From contig JAEXGM010000286.1 of NCBI GenBank assembly GCA_023450835.1, positions 1-44,916 of the forward strand: a DNA stretch of 44,916 nucleotides, given 5' to 3'. This document shows, in pieces, positions 16,887 to 25,367 of the stretch. Below the pieces are notes generated by a model. The model saw only the letters and a program-made list of their open reading frames with translations. It was not told the origin of the DNA and did no database searches. A program made the position numbers and the translations under genes. The stretch's first letter is position 1. Every line of letters begins with the position of its first letter. The stretch comes from Bacillota bacterium. Its GTDB lineage: Bacteria > Bacillota > Clostridia > Lachnospirales > Lachnospiraceae.

Positions 16887-17513
16887 ATGAGAACAAAAAA
16901 CGGAGTGAACACACTAAAATTAACACAGTTGGCATTATTGACTGCCATTATTCTTTTGATGGCATTTACCCCTATTGGATATATTAAAACTTTCGGACTT
17001 GAAATTTCATTAATTGTAATACCTGTTACTATCGGTGCTATTGTATTGGGACCTGCTGCGGGAGCTTTTCTTGGCGGTGTCTTCGGTATCACGAGCTTTA
17101 TCCAGTGTTTTGGTCTAAGTGCTTTTGGTGTGGCACTTCTTGCCATCAATCCGGTAGCAACTTTTATTACCTGTCTGATACCGCGTATTCTGATGGGATG
17201 GATTACAGGCCTTATTTTTATGGGACTAAGAAAAAGCGGCTTAAAGGAAACAGCTTATCCTATTGCAAGTCTCCTCGGCCCCGTTTTAAATACCGTTCTC
17301 TTTATGACATCCCTGTTAGCATTTTTCTACAACAGTGATTTTATTCAGGGAGTAGCAGATAGTTTCGGAAGTAAGAATATTTTTCAGTTCGTAATTGCTA
17401 TGGTCGGAATCAATGGTCTGGTGGAAGCGGGTACCTGCCTTATTATCGGCGCAGCAATTGCAAGGGCTCTGGATGCTTTTGTAAAGAGAAATACCAGAGA
17501 AAGCAGAGCATAA
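16887..17513 (+). CDS. ECF transporter S component (substrate unknown)
   Basis: 208 residues with about six hydrophobic helices. The N-terminal pattern LTQLALLTAIILLMAF and GAIVLGPAAGAFLGGVFG match the substrate-binding S subunits of energy-coupling-factor vitamin transporters (PF12822-like). S subunits of group II share one EcfA-A'-T module encoded elsewhere; none is in this window. The sequence is closer to pantothenate- or folate-type S components than to RibU in my reading, but this is weak. GGAGGAATTCTT precedes ATG 16887. Regulation is probably by the leader terminator at 16736. It converges with the yaiI-like gene. Confidence 0.8.
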   Translation: MRTKNGVNTLKLTQLALLTAIILLMAFTPIGYIKTFGLEISLIVIPVTIGAIVLGPAAGAFLGGVFGITSFIQCFGLSAFGVALLAINPVATFITCLIPRILMGWITGLIFMGLRKSGLKETAYPIASLLGPVLNTVLFMTSLLAFFYNSDFIQGVADSFGSKNIFQFVIAMVGINGLVEAGTCLIIGAAIARALDAFVKRNTRESRA

Positions 17514-17599
17514 AAAAGTTCGCGGCTTAAAAGTTTAATTTTAAAAATAAGTGTTGACCTAAAATAAACTTCAGATTAAGTGTAAGTTTCAATTTCAAT

Positions 17600-18046
17600 T
17601 TAATTTTTTAGAAGAGCCTGGCTGCAAAGCCCCGAAAAGGCAGTTTCAAAATGAAGATCATCTTCTTTGGAACGTTTTTTCATGGTGGTAGTGCGTGCCC
17701 CGGCTCTTCTTTGTTTTGCGGCAAGGTGGCGTTCAAACATCATAAGGTCGATATTTTCCTCCGTGTAACATTTCCCATTTTGGTTGATAGCAAAGGCTTT
17801 TTTGCCAAGAGCCATGGAAGCCACTCCATAGTCCTGGGTTACTACGATATCTCCGGCTTCCGTACGGTTAATAAGAGCAATATCCACCGCATCCGGTGCT
17901 TTACTCACCTGTATAACTTCACTGTATTCAGATTCTAATATATGGCTGGTGTCAATCACCATCAACACTCTTATATGGAGGCTTCTTGCAACCTTCTCTA
18001 TTATACTTTTTACCGGACAGGCATCCGCGTCAACTAATATTTTCAT
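17600..18046 (-). CDS. YaiI/YqxD family protein (UPF0178)
   Basis: 148 residues. MKILVDADACPVK at the N-terminus, VTQDYGVASMAL and the C-terminal GARTTTMKKR stretch are the family signatures. The fold is predicted to be a PIN/NYN-like nuclease domain with conserved aspartates (Asp7, Asp9), but no activity is established. The start ATG is fixed by the N-terminal motif and AAGGGG upstream. Its leader (18048-18170) is the fullest example of the recurring two-hairpin element. Confidence 0.88.
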   Translation of the reverse strand: MKILVDADACPVKSIIEKVARSLHIRVLMVIDTSHILESEYSEVIQVSKAPDAVDIALINRTEAGDIVVTQDYGVASMALGKKAFAINQNGKCYTEENIDLMMFERHLAAKQRRAGARTTTMKKRSKEDDLHFETAFSGLCSQALLKN

Positions 18047-18047
18047 A

Positions 18048-18170
18048 ATAACCCCTTTCGTGAATATCCAATCTCTGATTGGGTATTCCTGAATCAGTAG
18101 TTGAAAAAACAGCTTTATGTTTTTTCAACCTAACCCCTTTCGTGAATATCTAATCTTTGATTGGATATTC
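18048..18170 (-). promoter_or_regulatory. Composite two-hairpin leader of the yaiI-like gene
   Basis: Reading on minus: a GAATATC-type hairpin (18044-18070 region of plus numbering, arms 18059-18070 and 18044-18055 shifted by 100, that is 18159-18170 with 18144-18155), a CACGAAAGGGG ribosome-site-like word, a 10-bp A/T hairpin (18119-18128 with 18101-18110, loop of 8), then a second GAATACC/GGATATTC hairpin (18077-18088 with 18062-18073) and a final CACGAAAGGGG before the ATG. The NADH oxidase leader at 36931-37062 has the same order of parts, with compensating changes. Each GAATAT-type stem has one C-A mismatch on the gene strand. Confidence 0.6.
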
Positions 18171-18253
18171 CTGGATTTTTGTCTTTCCTGCAAAGCTGAT
18201 ATCTACAGTATTATATCGCTTGAGAGGGGACAATATTACTTCTAAATAGATAT

Positions 18254-18811
18254 TTAGGAAGATAAGCTTACCACCGTCATGGAGTGATGGATAGCAGGAA
18301 GAATTTTTTCAGTTAAATCCCATGTTCGAAGCTTTAGACTTGTAGTATTGATGCAGGGATGGCAGCCAAAATATTCATCCTTTAAGACATCCTCATCTAC
18401 CAATAGTTCTACCTTATTATCTTTATCATTCATAAGCCCCATAACACTGACGGAACCGGGAGTAATATCGAGATACGCCTCCATATATTCTGCCGAAGCA
18501 AAGGACAGTCTGGGGCTGCCGATTTGCTTTGAAAGCTCAGCAGTCCGGAACTTCTTATCACCGGGAATCATTAAGAGATAGAATCTGGTCTTACTGGCAT
18601 TGCATAAGAAGAGATTCTTGCAGATTTTAATATTCAGCAGCTTATCAATATCGTGGCAAGCCTCAATAGTAGGCGTAACATCATGGTCCAGACGGATAAA
18701 TGGCACCGAAAGCTCTTCAAACAAGTCATAAACCCTCATTTCCTTCTCCAGGCGTCCATTTCCGGAAGGCTTTGTTGTATACATAACAGGGTCAATATAA
18801 AAGTCGCTCAT
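18254..18811 (-). CDS. YbaK/ProX-type aminoacyl-tRNA deacylase
   Basis: 185 residues. The single YbaK/EbsC-type domain includes KNLFLCNASKTRFYLLMIPGDKKF (catalytic Lys region), GSVSVMGLMND and the C-terminal FGCHPCINTTSLKL. Free-standing ProX/PrdX proteins hydrolyse mischarged Ala-tRNA(Pro) or related species; the exact substrate cannot be read from sequence. AAAGGAGG lies 6-7 nt before the ATG. It is read alone on minus, away from the structured element at 18916. Confidence 0.87.
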   Translation of the reverse strand: MSDFYIDPVMYTTKPSGNGRLEKEMRVYDLFEELSVPFIRLDHDVTPTIEACHDIDKLLNIKICKNLFLCNASKTRFYLLMIPGDKKFRTAELSKQIGSPRLSFASAEYMEAYLDITPGSVSVMGLMNDKDNKVELLVDEDVLKDEYFGCHPCINTTSLKLRTWDLTEKILPAIHHSMTVVSLSS

Positions 18812-18915
18812 AGCAGTCCTCCTTTTGTGTAGTTTAGCACGTTAAACGAAGAATGTAAATGAATAGAGAAAATCTAACATGGCAAACATATGAAACTAAA
18901 TAATGAAGACCAGCA

Positions 18916-19147
18916 GATGAACAGAAGATTTGTTTGGGAGATTGGTATCGAAGAAGCCTTTTATGACACTTAAGCAGCAGAGAATGTAACTAGGAAAAGC
19001 CGTGCCATTGTCTGAGCGCAGAAACCTTCCGTGAACATATAGTTACAGCGAGTTTGGCACGGCTTTGACTGTCAGTTACATTTTCTGCTGCTCTAGTAGA
19101 ATAAGGCTTTCGAGTAACCAATCTCCCAAACAAATCTTCTGTTCATC
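18916..19147 (+). ncRNA. Structured RNA element, copy B (family not recognised)
   Basis: P1: 18916-18946 pairs with 19117-19147 over 31 bp with no mismatch. P2: AAGCCTT with AAGGCTT. P3: 18974-18991 with 19074-19091 (18 bp, one G-U). P4: 18996-19007 with 19055-19066 (12 bp, perfect). P5: TTGT with ACAG. The conserved unpaired parts are those of copy A. It fills the 452-nt gap between the minus-strand deacylase gene and the plus-strand ABC exporter. The length, 232 nt, is identical to copy A. Confidence 0.75.
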
Positions 19148-19202
19148 GTCCGTTCGCCATTATTCTCTTTCTTGCTTTTGCCATTCACTCCCGAATTTAA
19201 GC

Positions 19203-19231
19203 TTGAAATCTTTGTAAAATTGCCTCATAAT
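19203..19231 (+). promoter_or_regulatory. Promoter of the ABC exporter operon
   Basis: TTGAAA, 17 nt, CATAAT. It starts 56 nt after the structured stem, the same offset as at copy A. Confidence 0.6.
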
Positions 19232-19263
19232 AGAAAATTATGCGAACAGAGAGGAGTTTCTAA

Positions 19264-21012
19264 ATGCGGGAAGGAAACAGAGTAATCATGCATCTTAAGA
19301 AATACTGGTTATCCTATTCACTGGGAGTCATTACCCTCTTCATTGTGGATTTTGCCGGGTTATACATACCTCAGTTTATAGGAGATATTACCGATGGACT
19401 TGAGACGGGGGCTTTTGGGAGAGCAGAACTGATAAAAGGAGTCACAAGGATTCTTCTGATCGGACTGGTACTGGCAATCGGAAGATTTGGCTGGCGATTC
19501 TTTATCTTCGGTTCAGCCAGAAACATCGAATATGACTTAAGAAATGATATGTTTGCCCACTTGGAGACCCTTTCCATGGGTTATTATAACAAGAATAAGA
19601 CCGGTGACTTAATGGCCCATTTTACCAATGACCTGAATGCCATTCGTATGGCAGCCGGTCCTGCCGTTATTTGCACCTTTGATGCAATTATTATGACTGT
19701 TATGGTACTTTGCAAGATGGTATTTCACGTGAATTTGGAGCTTACCCTGCTAGCCTCCATACCTTTGGTGTTTATTGCAGTGGGCGGAGTATTCTACGGC
19801 AAGTCCATTGAACGGAGATTCAGCGAGAAGCAAAAGGCCTTCTCCGACCTTTCGGATATGGTGCAGGAGAGCATCTCCGGCATAAGGGTCGTGAAAGCCT
19901 TTGTCCAGGAAAGAAAGGAAATCAAAGCTTTTGCAAAGGCCAACAAAATGAATAAGGATAAGAATATGGAGGTGGTAAAGCTTCAGGCAACGGTGATTCC
20001 GCTCCTTGATGTAATTATCGGCATCTCCAGTCTTATAACCCTGCTCTATGGAGGGCATCTGGTAATTAAGGGAGAGATTAGCCTGGGACGCTTCATTGCC
20101 TTTAACCAATATGTCGGCATGCTGGTATGGCCTATGCTTGCGGCAGGAGACAGTATTACTTTTATTTCTCAGGGAATTGCGTCTTCTAAAAGGATTCAGA
20201 AAATATTTGTAGAAAAGGCGGAAATATTTGACGGGAAGGATGTGCTGCCGGTGGAAAATCTTGAAGGCAATATCAGTTTTCGCGGGCTTACATTTTCCTT
20301 TACGGAAGTTACTTCGGAGGTCTTAAGGGAGGTTACCCTTGATATTGAAAAAGGCTCGACCCTTGCTATCCTTGGCAGAACCGGAAGCGGCAAGTCTACC
20401 GTTGCCAACCTTCTTCTGCGCCTTTATAATACGGAGCCCGGCATGATTACCATAGACGGATACGATATCAACCGGATTCCTCTTAAGACCCTGCGGGAAA
20501 ACATCGCTTACGTACCCCAGGATAACTTCCTGTTCTCTGACACAATTCGTAACAACATTGCTTTTGGGATGGAAGGAAATGATATGGAGAAGGTACAAGA
20601 GGCTGCAAAAGCAGCCTGTATTCACGATAATATCGTTGAATTCCCTCTTCAGTATGAAACCCTGGTAGGAGAGAGAGGGGTTACGATTTCCGGGGGACAG
20701 AAGCAGAGAAGCTCTATTGCCAGAGCTTTATTAAAGGATGCACCCATATTAATTCTTGACGATGCTCTCTCGGCAGTAGATACCAATACGGAAGAAGAGA
20801 TATTATCCAACATAAAGAAAGACCGTGAGGGGAAAACCACGATTATGATTGCCCACCGCATATCCACCGTGCAGAATGCAGACCGGATTCTGGTGCTGGA
20901 AAACGGTGAGATGGCGGAATACGGTACTCATGAGGAGCTTTTGCAGCAGTGCGGTATCTATGCCAGAATGTATGAAAAGCAGCAGTTGGAAAAACAGCTG
21001 GAAGCTGTATAA
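19264..21012 (+). CDS. Heterodimeric ABC exporter, subunit 1 (degenerate ATPase site)
   Basis: 582 residues: six-helix type-I exporter membrane domain (about 10-310) and nucleotide-binding domain. Walker A is GRTGSGKST (about 370), signature ISGGQKQR, Walker B ILILDDALSAVD (about 496), H-loop MIAHRIST. The catalytic glutamate after Walker B is Asp (LDD), a mark of the non-hydrolysing site in heterodimers such as TM287/288 or BmrCD. The partner gene follows 24 nt later. GAGAGG precedes the ATG. Substrate unknown; drug or lipid-linked export is usual. Confidence 0.92.
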   Translation: MREGNRVIMHLKKYWLSYSLGVITLFIVDFAGLYIPQFIGDITDGLETGAFGRAELIKGVTRILLIGLVLAIGRFGWRFFIFGSARNIEYDLRNDMFAHLETLSMGYYNKNKTGDLMAHFTNDLNAIRMAAGPAVICTFDAIIMTVMVLCKMVFHVNLELTLLASIPLVFIAVGGVFYGKSIERRFSEKQKAFSDLSDMVQESISGIRVVKAFVQERKEIKAFAKANKMNKDKNMEVVKLQATVIPLLDVIIGISSLITLLYGGHLVIKGEISLGRFIAFNQYVGMLVWPMLAAGDSITFISQGIASSKRIQKIFVEKAEIFDGKDVLPVENLEGNISFRGLTFSFTEVTSEVLREVTLDIEKGSTLAILGRTGSGKSTVANLLLRLYNTEPGMITIDGYDINRIPLKTLRENIAYVPQDNFLFSDTIRNNIAFGMEGNDMEKVQEAAKAACIHDNIVEFPLQYETLVGERGVTISGGQKQRSSIARALLKDAPILILDDALSAVDTNTEEEILSNIKKDREGKTTIMIAHRISTVQNADRILVLENGEMAEYGTHEELLQQCGIYARMYEKQQLEKQLEAV

Positions 21013-21036
21013 AATGTTGTTAGAATGGAGCGGAAC

Positions 21037-22788
21037 ATGGAAGATACATTAGAATACGGTACCGGTAAGAAACGGAATGTGATGAAAAGACTGCTAAGGT
21101 ATGCAGGGCCCTACTGGTTATGGGTTACCATTTCCCTGATACTGGTATTGTGTATAACAGGTCTGGAATTATATCGGCCTATCCTGGTGGGTCAGGTCAT
21201 TGATGAATTCATTACGAAGAAAAACTTTGCGGGAGTAAAGCAGATAGCACTTATTTATCTTATTGTACTTCTTTCAAGCTTTGTTTGTAACTTTTTACAG
21301 ACTTGGATATTATCACTGACGGGACAGAATATTATCTATAATATCCGTCAGGAAGTCTTTGAACATATACAAAAACTCTCCCTCCGATTTTTCGATATCA
21401 CACCGGTGGGAAGGCTCGTAACCAGAGTAACCAATGATGTGGAAGCGCTGAATGATATGTATGCCAATATTCTGGTCAAGATGATTAAGAATGTGGTGAA
21501 GATTATAGGTCTTGCAGTGGTAATGGCAAGTCTTAATATTGGGCTGTCCTTGTATGCATTTTTACTGATTCCGGTGATTGCGCTGCTTACTTCCGTATTC
21601 ACCCACATCTCCAGAAAGACCTACAGGCAGGTAAGGACCAGACTTACCTCAATTAATACATACCTGTCCGAGCATTTATCCGGTATGAAAGTGATACAGA
21701 TATTTGCAAGGGAAAAGGAAAAGCAGAAGGAATTTGAAGAGAAGAGCAAGGACCTGCTGCGGGCTAACTTTAGGGAAATGATGGTATTTGCCATCTTTCG
21801 CCCCTCAATATACCTGTTATCCGTTGTAGCCATGGTAATTATCATCGGAGTAGGCGGAGAGGCTGTTTTAAAAGATACCATTACCATTGGAACTCTCTAT
21901 GTTTTTATTCAATATATCGGCTCCTTTTTTGACCCCATTCAGGAATTGTCCGAACAGATAGGAACCCTTCAGTCCGCCATGGCCAGTGCGGAAAAGATTT
22001 TTACGATTCTTGATGAGGAGCCGCTGGTGGTGAATCCGGTAAAGCCGGTATTGCTGGAGGGAGTTAAGGGAAAGATAGAGTTCGACCATGTCTGGTTTGC
22101 CTATGAAGAGGAGAACTGGATATTAAAAGATGTAAGCTTTGTCATAGAAGCAGGACAAAGAGCTGCCTTTGTAGGAGCTACCGGAGCCGGTAAATCCTCC
22201 ATTCTCAACCTTATCGGCAGGTATTATGATGTGCAAAAAGGACGTATTACCATTGACGGCGTGGATATCAAAGAGATGGATACGGACCAGCTAAGGGGAG
22301 CTATCGGACAGGTACAGCAGGAAGTCTTCCTCTTTACCGGCGATATAAAGAGCAATATCCGATTAAAACAGGAAGATATCAGTGATGAAGACATTAAGAG
22401 TGCGGCAAAATATGTTAATGCGGACCATTTTATTGAAGAATTGCAGCATACCTATGAAGAAGCGGTGGCGGAGAGGGGAAGTACCCTTTCGGCAGGGCAG
22501 AGGCAGCTCCTGTCCTTTGCAAGGACCTTGGCTTTTGACCCGGCAATTCTGGTTATGGACGAAGCTACAGCTAATATTGATACGGAGACAGAGCAGCTGA
22601 TTCAGGAAGCACTGGAGAAACTGATGACCGGAAGAACCACTATTATGGTGGCCCACAGGCTTTCAACGATTCAGCATGCAGATGTTATTATGGTAATGCA
22701 CAAGGGAAAGCTTAGAGAGAAGGGAACCCATCAGGAATTGCTGAATCAGGACGGAATATACAGAAAGCTCTATGAGCTGCAGTTGTAA
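21037..22788 (+). CDS. Heterodimeric ABC exporter, subunit 2 (catalytic ATPase site)
   Basis: 583 residues from ATG 21037, which has GGAG 6 nt upstream; the in-frame ATG at 21025 lacks a ribosome site. Six membrane helices, then Walker A GATGAGKSS, signature LSAGQRQL, Walker B ILVMDEATANID with the normal Glu, and H-loop MVAHRLST. The altered signature (LSAGQ for LSGGQ) together with the Asp in subunit 1 places both defects in the same composite site, as expected for an asymmetric exporter. Ends before a strong bidirectional terminator. Confidence 0.92.
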   Translation: MEDTLEYGTGKKRNVMKRLLRYAGPYWLWVTISLILVLCITGLELYRPILVGQVIDEFITKKNFAGVKQIALIYLIVLLSSFVCNFLQTWILSLTGQNIIYNIRQEVFEHIQKLSLRFFDITPVGRLVTRVTNDVEALNDMYANILVKMIKNVVKIIGLAVVMASLNIGLSLYAFLLIPVIALLTSVFTHISRKTYRQVRTRLTSINTYLSEHLSGMKVIQIFAREKEKQKEFEEKSKDLLRANFREMMVFAIFRPSIYLLSVVAMVIIIGVGGEAVLKDTITIGTLYVFIQYIGSFFDPIQELSEQIGTLQSAMASAEKIFTILDEEPLVVNPVKPVLLEGVKGKIEFDHVWFAYEEENWILKDVSFVIEAGQRAAFVGATGAGKSSILNLIGRYYDVQKGRITIDGVDIKEMDTDQLRGAIGQVQQEVFLFTGDIKSNIRLKQEDISDEDIKSAAKYVNADHFIEELQHTYEEAVAERGSTLSAGQRQLLSFARTLAFDPAILVMDEATANIDTETEQLIQEALEKLMTGRTTIMVAHRLSTIQHADVIMVMHKGKLREKGTHQELLNQDGIYRKLYELQL

Positions 22789-22855
22789 GGATGGAAAGCT
22801 TTGTTTAGAAATATTGTTCTTTAAAAATTCCAGAATGAAATTACAAAACAGAAAG

Positions 22856-22927
22856 GGTGGTGCAAAATGAAGCCTGTGGAGTATGACTTGTCTCACTCCG
22901 AGTACTTCATTTTGCACCACCTTTTTT
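22856..22927. terminator. Bidirectional terminator between the ABC exporter and ROK genes
   Basis: A 17-bp perfect stem (22856-22872 with 22905-22921) is followed by TTTTTT on plus. The large loop folds again (GGAGT with ACTCC). The genes converge here. Confidence 0.85.
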
Positions 22928-22936
22928 ATCTATCTT

Positions 22937-24133
22937 TCACCCGATAAAGATGCACTCCGACATATCTTCCGTAAAGCAAAAATAGTTCTCAAAATAATAT
23001 TCCATTGCCCCTACAAAACAGGCATCATCTCCAAGAACGGAGTATTGAATATCCACCACTTCCACCATTTTACGAAAACCATGATTCTTAATAGTGGCGG
23101 TCAGTTCCTGTAAGAACAAGGTTCCGAGGCTTCTGCCGGAACCGCCTATTATAATACGCTTGGGACTGAATAGACTGATAAGGTTGCTTAAGGCTGCAGC
23201 CAGGTTGTCCGCAATATAGTGTATAGCAAAATGGGCGGCGCTGTCACCCTTTGCGGCCGCGGTCTGAATATCAGCGTAACTGAGATTTTCCTGAATATTT
23301 AGAACTTTACTGCCGCCGCCGTCTTTCACAAGTCTTGGCAGAGCTCTTTCTCCAATCATAACTTCCAGACATCCTCTGTTGCCACAGGCGCAGGCAATTC
23401 CATGTGTATCCACAGAATAGTGCCCGAACTGGGTCTTGCTGCCACCGGCTCCCCCGAGTATCTTTCCGTCCACGAAAAGGGCGGAACCGATTCCCTGATC
23501 CAGATTGACAAAGGCAAAGGTATCTTCTTTCTGCCTGGCAGAGGGATTCTCGGCATAAGCCAGACAGGCGGTATCGTTTAAGAAGGCAATTGGAATTTCT
23601 TTAATTTCTTTTCGAATGTTCTCTATAACCTCTGACTCCTTCTCTAAGGGAAGTACGGTAGATATAATTCTCTTATTTTCTCTGTCCAACATGGCAGGCA
23701 TTATAATACACAGGCCGATAATCTGGCAAAACCCCTCTGTTTTTTCAGCCAGGCGTAAAAAAAGCTGATTGAGATACTTAGCATATCCGGATATGGAGGG
23801 AAGAGAAAGTATCTGCTTTTCAATGAGCCTGCCATCCAGGGTTATAAGTGTGCCGGTCATTAACTCCGCTCCCCAGTAGATAGCTGCGATACAGTGTTTT
23901 TCGCCGGTCAGGCTTAAGTGGTTTGGTTTTCTTCCTACCAGGGTGCTGGCAGCGGCTCCGTTATCTGCTGCATATTCCTTTTGAATCAGTTCATCTATTA
24001 AAGAAGATACGGTGGTCTTGCTTAGACCGGTCATCTTGGCAAGAGCGGCCCTTGAGAGGCAGGAATTATTTTTTAGCAGGGAATAGAGCTGCTTCATGTT
24101 GTTATTCTTAATGTACTGCTGGTTTATTTTCAT
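22937..24133 (-). CDS. ROK-family transcriptional repressor (XylR/NagC type)
   Basis: 398 residues from ATG 24133, which has GGGAG about 7 nt upstream; the ATG at 24145 has none. N-terminal winged helix-turn-helix (about 14-60, LSRAALAKMTGLSKTTVSSLIDEL), then an ASKHA sugar-kinase fold with DQGIGSALFVDG and the zinc motif GIACACGNRGCLEV. Such proteins sense a sugar or sugar derivative. It is divergent from the oxidoreductase operon, with a perfect 10-bp inverted repeat between them (24248-24278), so it very likely represses that operon. The inducer is unknown; a sugar handled by the downstream enzymes is the obvious candidate. Confidence 0.9.
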   Translation of the reverse strand: MKINQQYIKNNNMKQLYSLLKNNSCLSRAALAKMTGLSKTTVSSLIDELIQKEYAADNGAAASTLVGRKPNHLSLTGEKHCIAAIYWGAELMTGTLITLDGRLIEKQILSLPSISGYAKYLNQLFLRLAEKTEGFCQIIGLCIIMPAMLDRENKRIISTVLPLEKESEVIENIRKEIKEIPIAFLNDTACLAYAENPSARQKEDTFAFVNLDQGIGSALFVDGKILGGAGGSKTQFGHYSVDTHGIACACGNRGCLEVMIGERALPRLVKDGGGSKVLNIQENLSYADIQTAAAKGDSAAHFAIHYIADNLAAALSNLISLFSPKRIIIGGSGRSLGTLFLQELTATIKNHGFRKMVEVVDIQYSVLGDDACFVGAMEYYFENYFCFTEDMSECIFIG

Positions 24134-24186
24134 ATGAGCTCCCATGGTGCTTCTGTTTCGTAGGAAATAGTAACATAATTAAGATT

Positions 24187-24215
24187 ACTATAAATTTCCG
24201 CCAGGTAAAAGTCAA
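24187..24215 (-). promoter_or_regulatory. Promoter of the ROK regulator gene
   Basis: On minus: TTGACT (24215-24210), 17 nt, TATAGT (24192-24187). Confidence 0.6.
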
Positions 24216-24222
24216 GCAAGGA

Positions 24223-24278
24223 TTGACAAGGCGTCTGTTTTATGATATTTAATTAGTAAAGGCACTGGACTAATTAAA
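24223..24278 (+). promoter_or_regulatory. Promoter with overlapping ROK operator
   Basis: TTGACA (24223-24228), 17 nt, TATTTA (24246-24251). A perfect inverted repeat, TTTAATTAGT (24248-24257) and ACTAATTAAA (24269-24278) with an 11-nt spacer, covers the -10 box and start site. The TTAGT...ACTAA frame resembles XylR-type boxes of Firmicutes. Confidence 0.75.
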
Positions 24279-24302
24279 GTGAAAGGTGAAGGTAATAAGA
24301 AA

Positions 24303-25331
24303 ATGAAAATAGGTGTTATCGGATGCGGAGGTATGGGAATTACACATCTGCTCTCTCTAAAGACACTTGCAGCGGGCTATGACATAGAGGTTATTGCCAT
24401 TGCGGATGTAAGGGAAGCAGCAAGGGAAAAAGCTTTGGAGGTATGGCCGGGGGCTATAGCTTTTGGGGACGGCATGGAGTTGTTGGAAGCTATGAGAGTG
24501 GAGATGGTATTAATATGTCTGCCCTCCTATCTGCATACCAGATATGCAGTAAAAGCAATGGAAACGGGGGTTCATGTATTTCTTGAAAAACCTGTTTGCT
24601 TAAGGGAAGAAGACTGCAAGCTGCTTTTAAAGACTCAGGAAGAAACGGGAGCAAGGGTACTGGTGGGCCAGGTTGTACGTATGATGGATGAATATCGTTA
24701 TTTAAAGGAGTTAATAGACGATAAATCCTACGGAAAGCTTCACTCTATTACTATGTGGCGCTTAAGCGGTATGGTGGACTGGGGCTATGAGAACTGGTTC
24801 AGGGACATGAAACGAAGCGGTTCGGTTGTTTTGGACCTGCATATACATGATGTGGATTTCTTAAGATATATCCTTGGAGAACCGGATAGTATCCATGTAA
24901 ATGCCAGAAAAAATATAGAAGGCATGCCGGAACAGGTTATTACGGAATACCGGTTTAAGGATGTGATAGCTTCAGCGGAGGCAATCTGGGATAATCCCAA
25001 AGGGTTCCCTTTTGAAGCGGGCTTTCGAGCTGTCTTTGAAGAAGCGACGCTGGTATTTAACAGCAATGGAAAAGATAAGATCATAGAATATCACAAAGGC
25101 GGAGAAATTAAGACTCCCGACCTAAGCAGAGAATATCAGCGGGTGGACCATACTGCCGGAATTAATATCTCTGAAATGGGCCCTTACTGCATTGAAATGA
25201 AGTATTTCCTGGACTGTCTGATACAAAAGAAAGAAATAGCAGTGCTTCCTCTCTCGGAAGGGGTTGGCTCCGTCAGACTTTGTCTGAAAGAATTGGACCT
25301 GGCACTGAATGGCAATGAGATTAAGCAATAG
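24303..25331 (+). CDS. Gfo/Idh/MocA-family NAD(P)-dependent oxidoreductase
   Basis: 342 residues. Rossmann start MKIGVIGCGGMGITH, the EKP motif (HVFLEKPVCL) with the catalytic Lys, and SVVLDLHIHDVDFLRYILG in the C-terminal substrate domain. Family members oxidise or reduce sugars, inositols or sugar acids; the exact substrate cannot be told. Start at ATG 24303 because the Rossmann strand begins there and AAGGTG lies upstream; an in-frame GTG at 24279 sits right after the operator. First gene of an operon with the TIM-barrel isomerase and an acetyltransferase. Confidence 0.88.
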   Translation: MKIGVIGCGGMGITHLLSLKTLAAGYDIEVIAIADVREAAREKALEVWPGAIAFGDGMELLEAMRVEMVLICLPSYLHTRYAVKAMETGVHVFLEKPVCLREEDCKLLLKTQEETGARVLVGQVVRMMDEYRYLKELIDDKSYGKLHSITMWRLSGMVDWGYENWFRDMKRSGSVVLDLHIHDVDFLRYILGEPDSIHVNARKNIEGMPEQVITEYRFKDVIASAEAIWDNPKGFPFEAGFRAVFEEATLVFNSNGKDKIIEYHKGGEIKTPDLSREYQRVDHTAGINISEMGPYCIEMKYFLDCLIQKKEIAVLPLSEGVGSVRLCLKELDLALNGNEIKQ

Positions 25332-25367
25332 TTTGAAGTTGATGCTGGAAAGGGCATGGTTAATTTT

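Noticed and set aside
18080..18130. TTG-started leader peptide in the yaiI-like leader
   Set aside because: TTG AAA AAA after AAGGGG gives a 34-codon frame overlapping the gene start, but the NADH oxidase copy stops after three codons, so the coding sense is not conserved.
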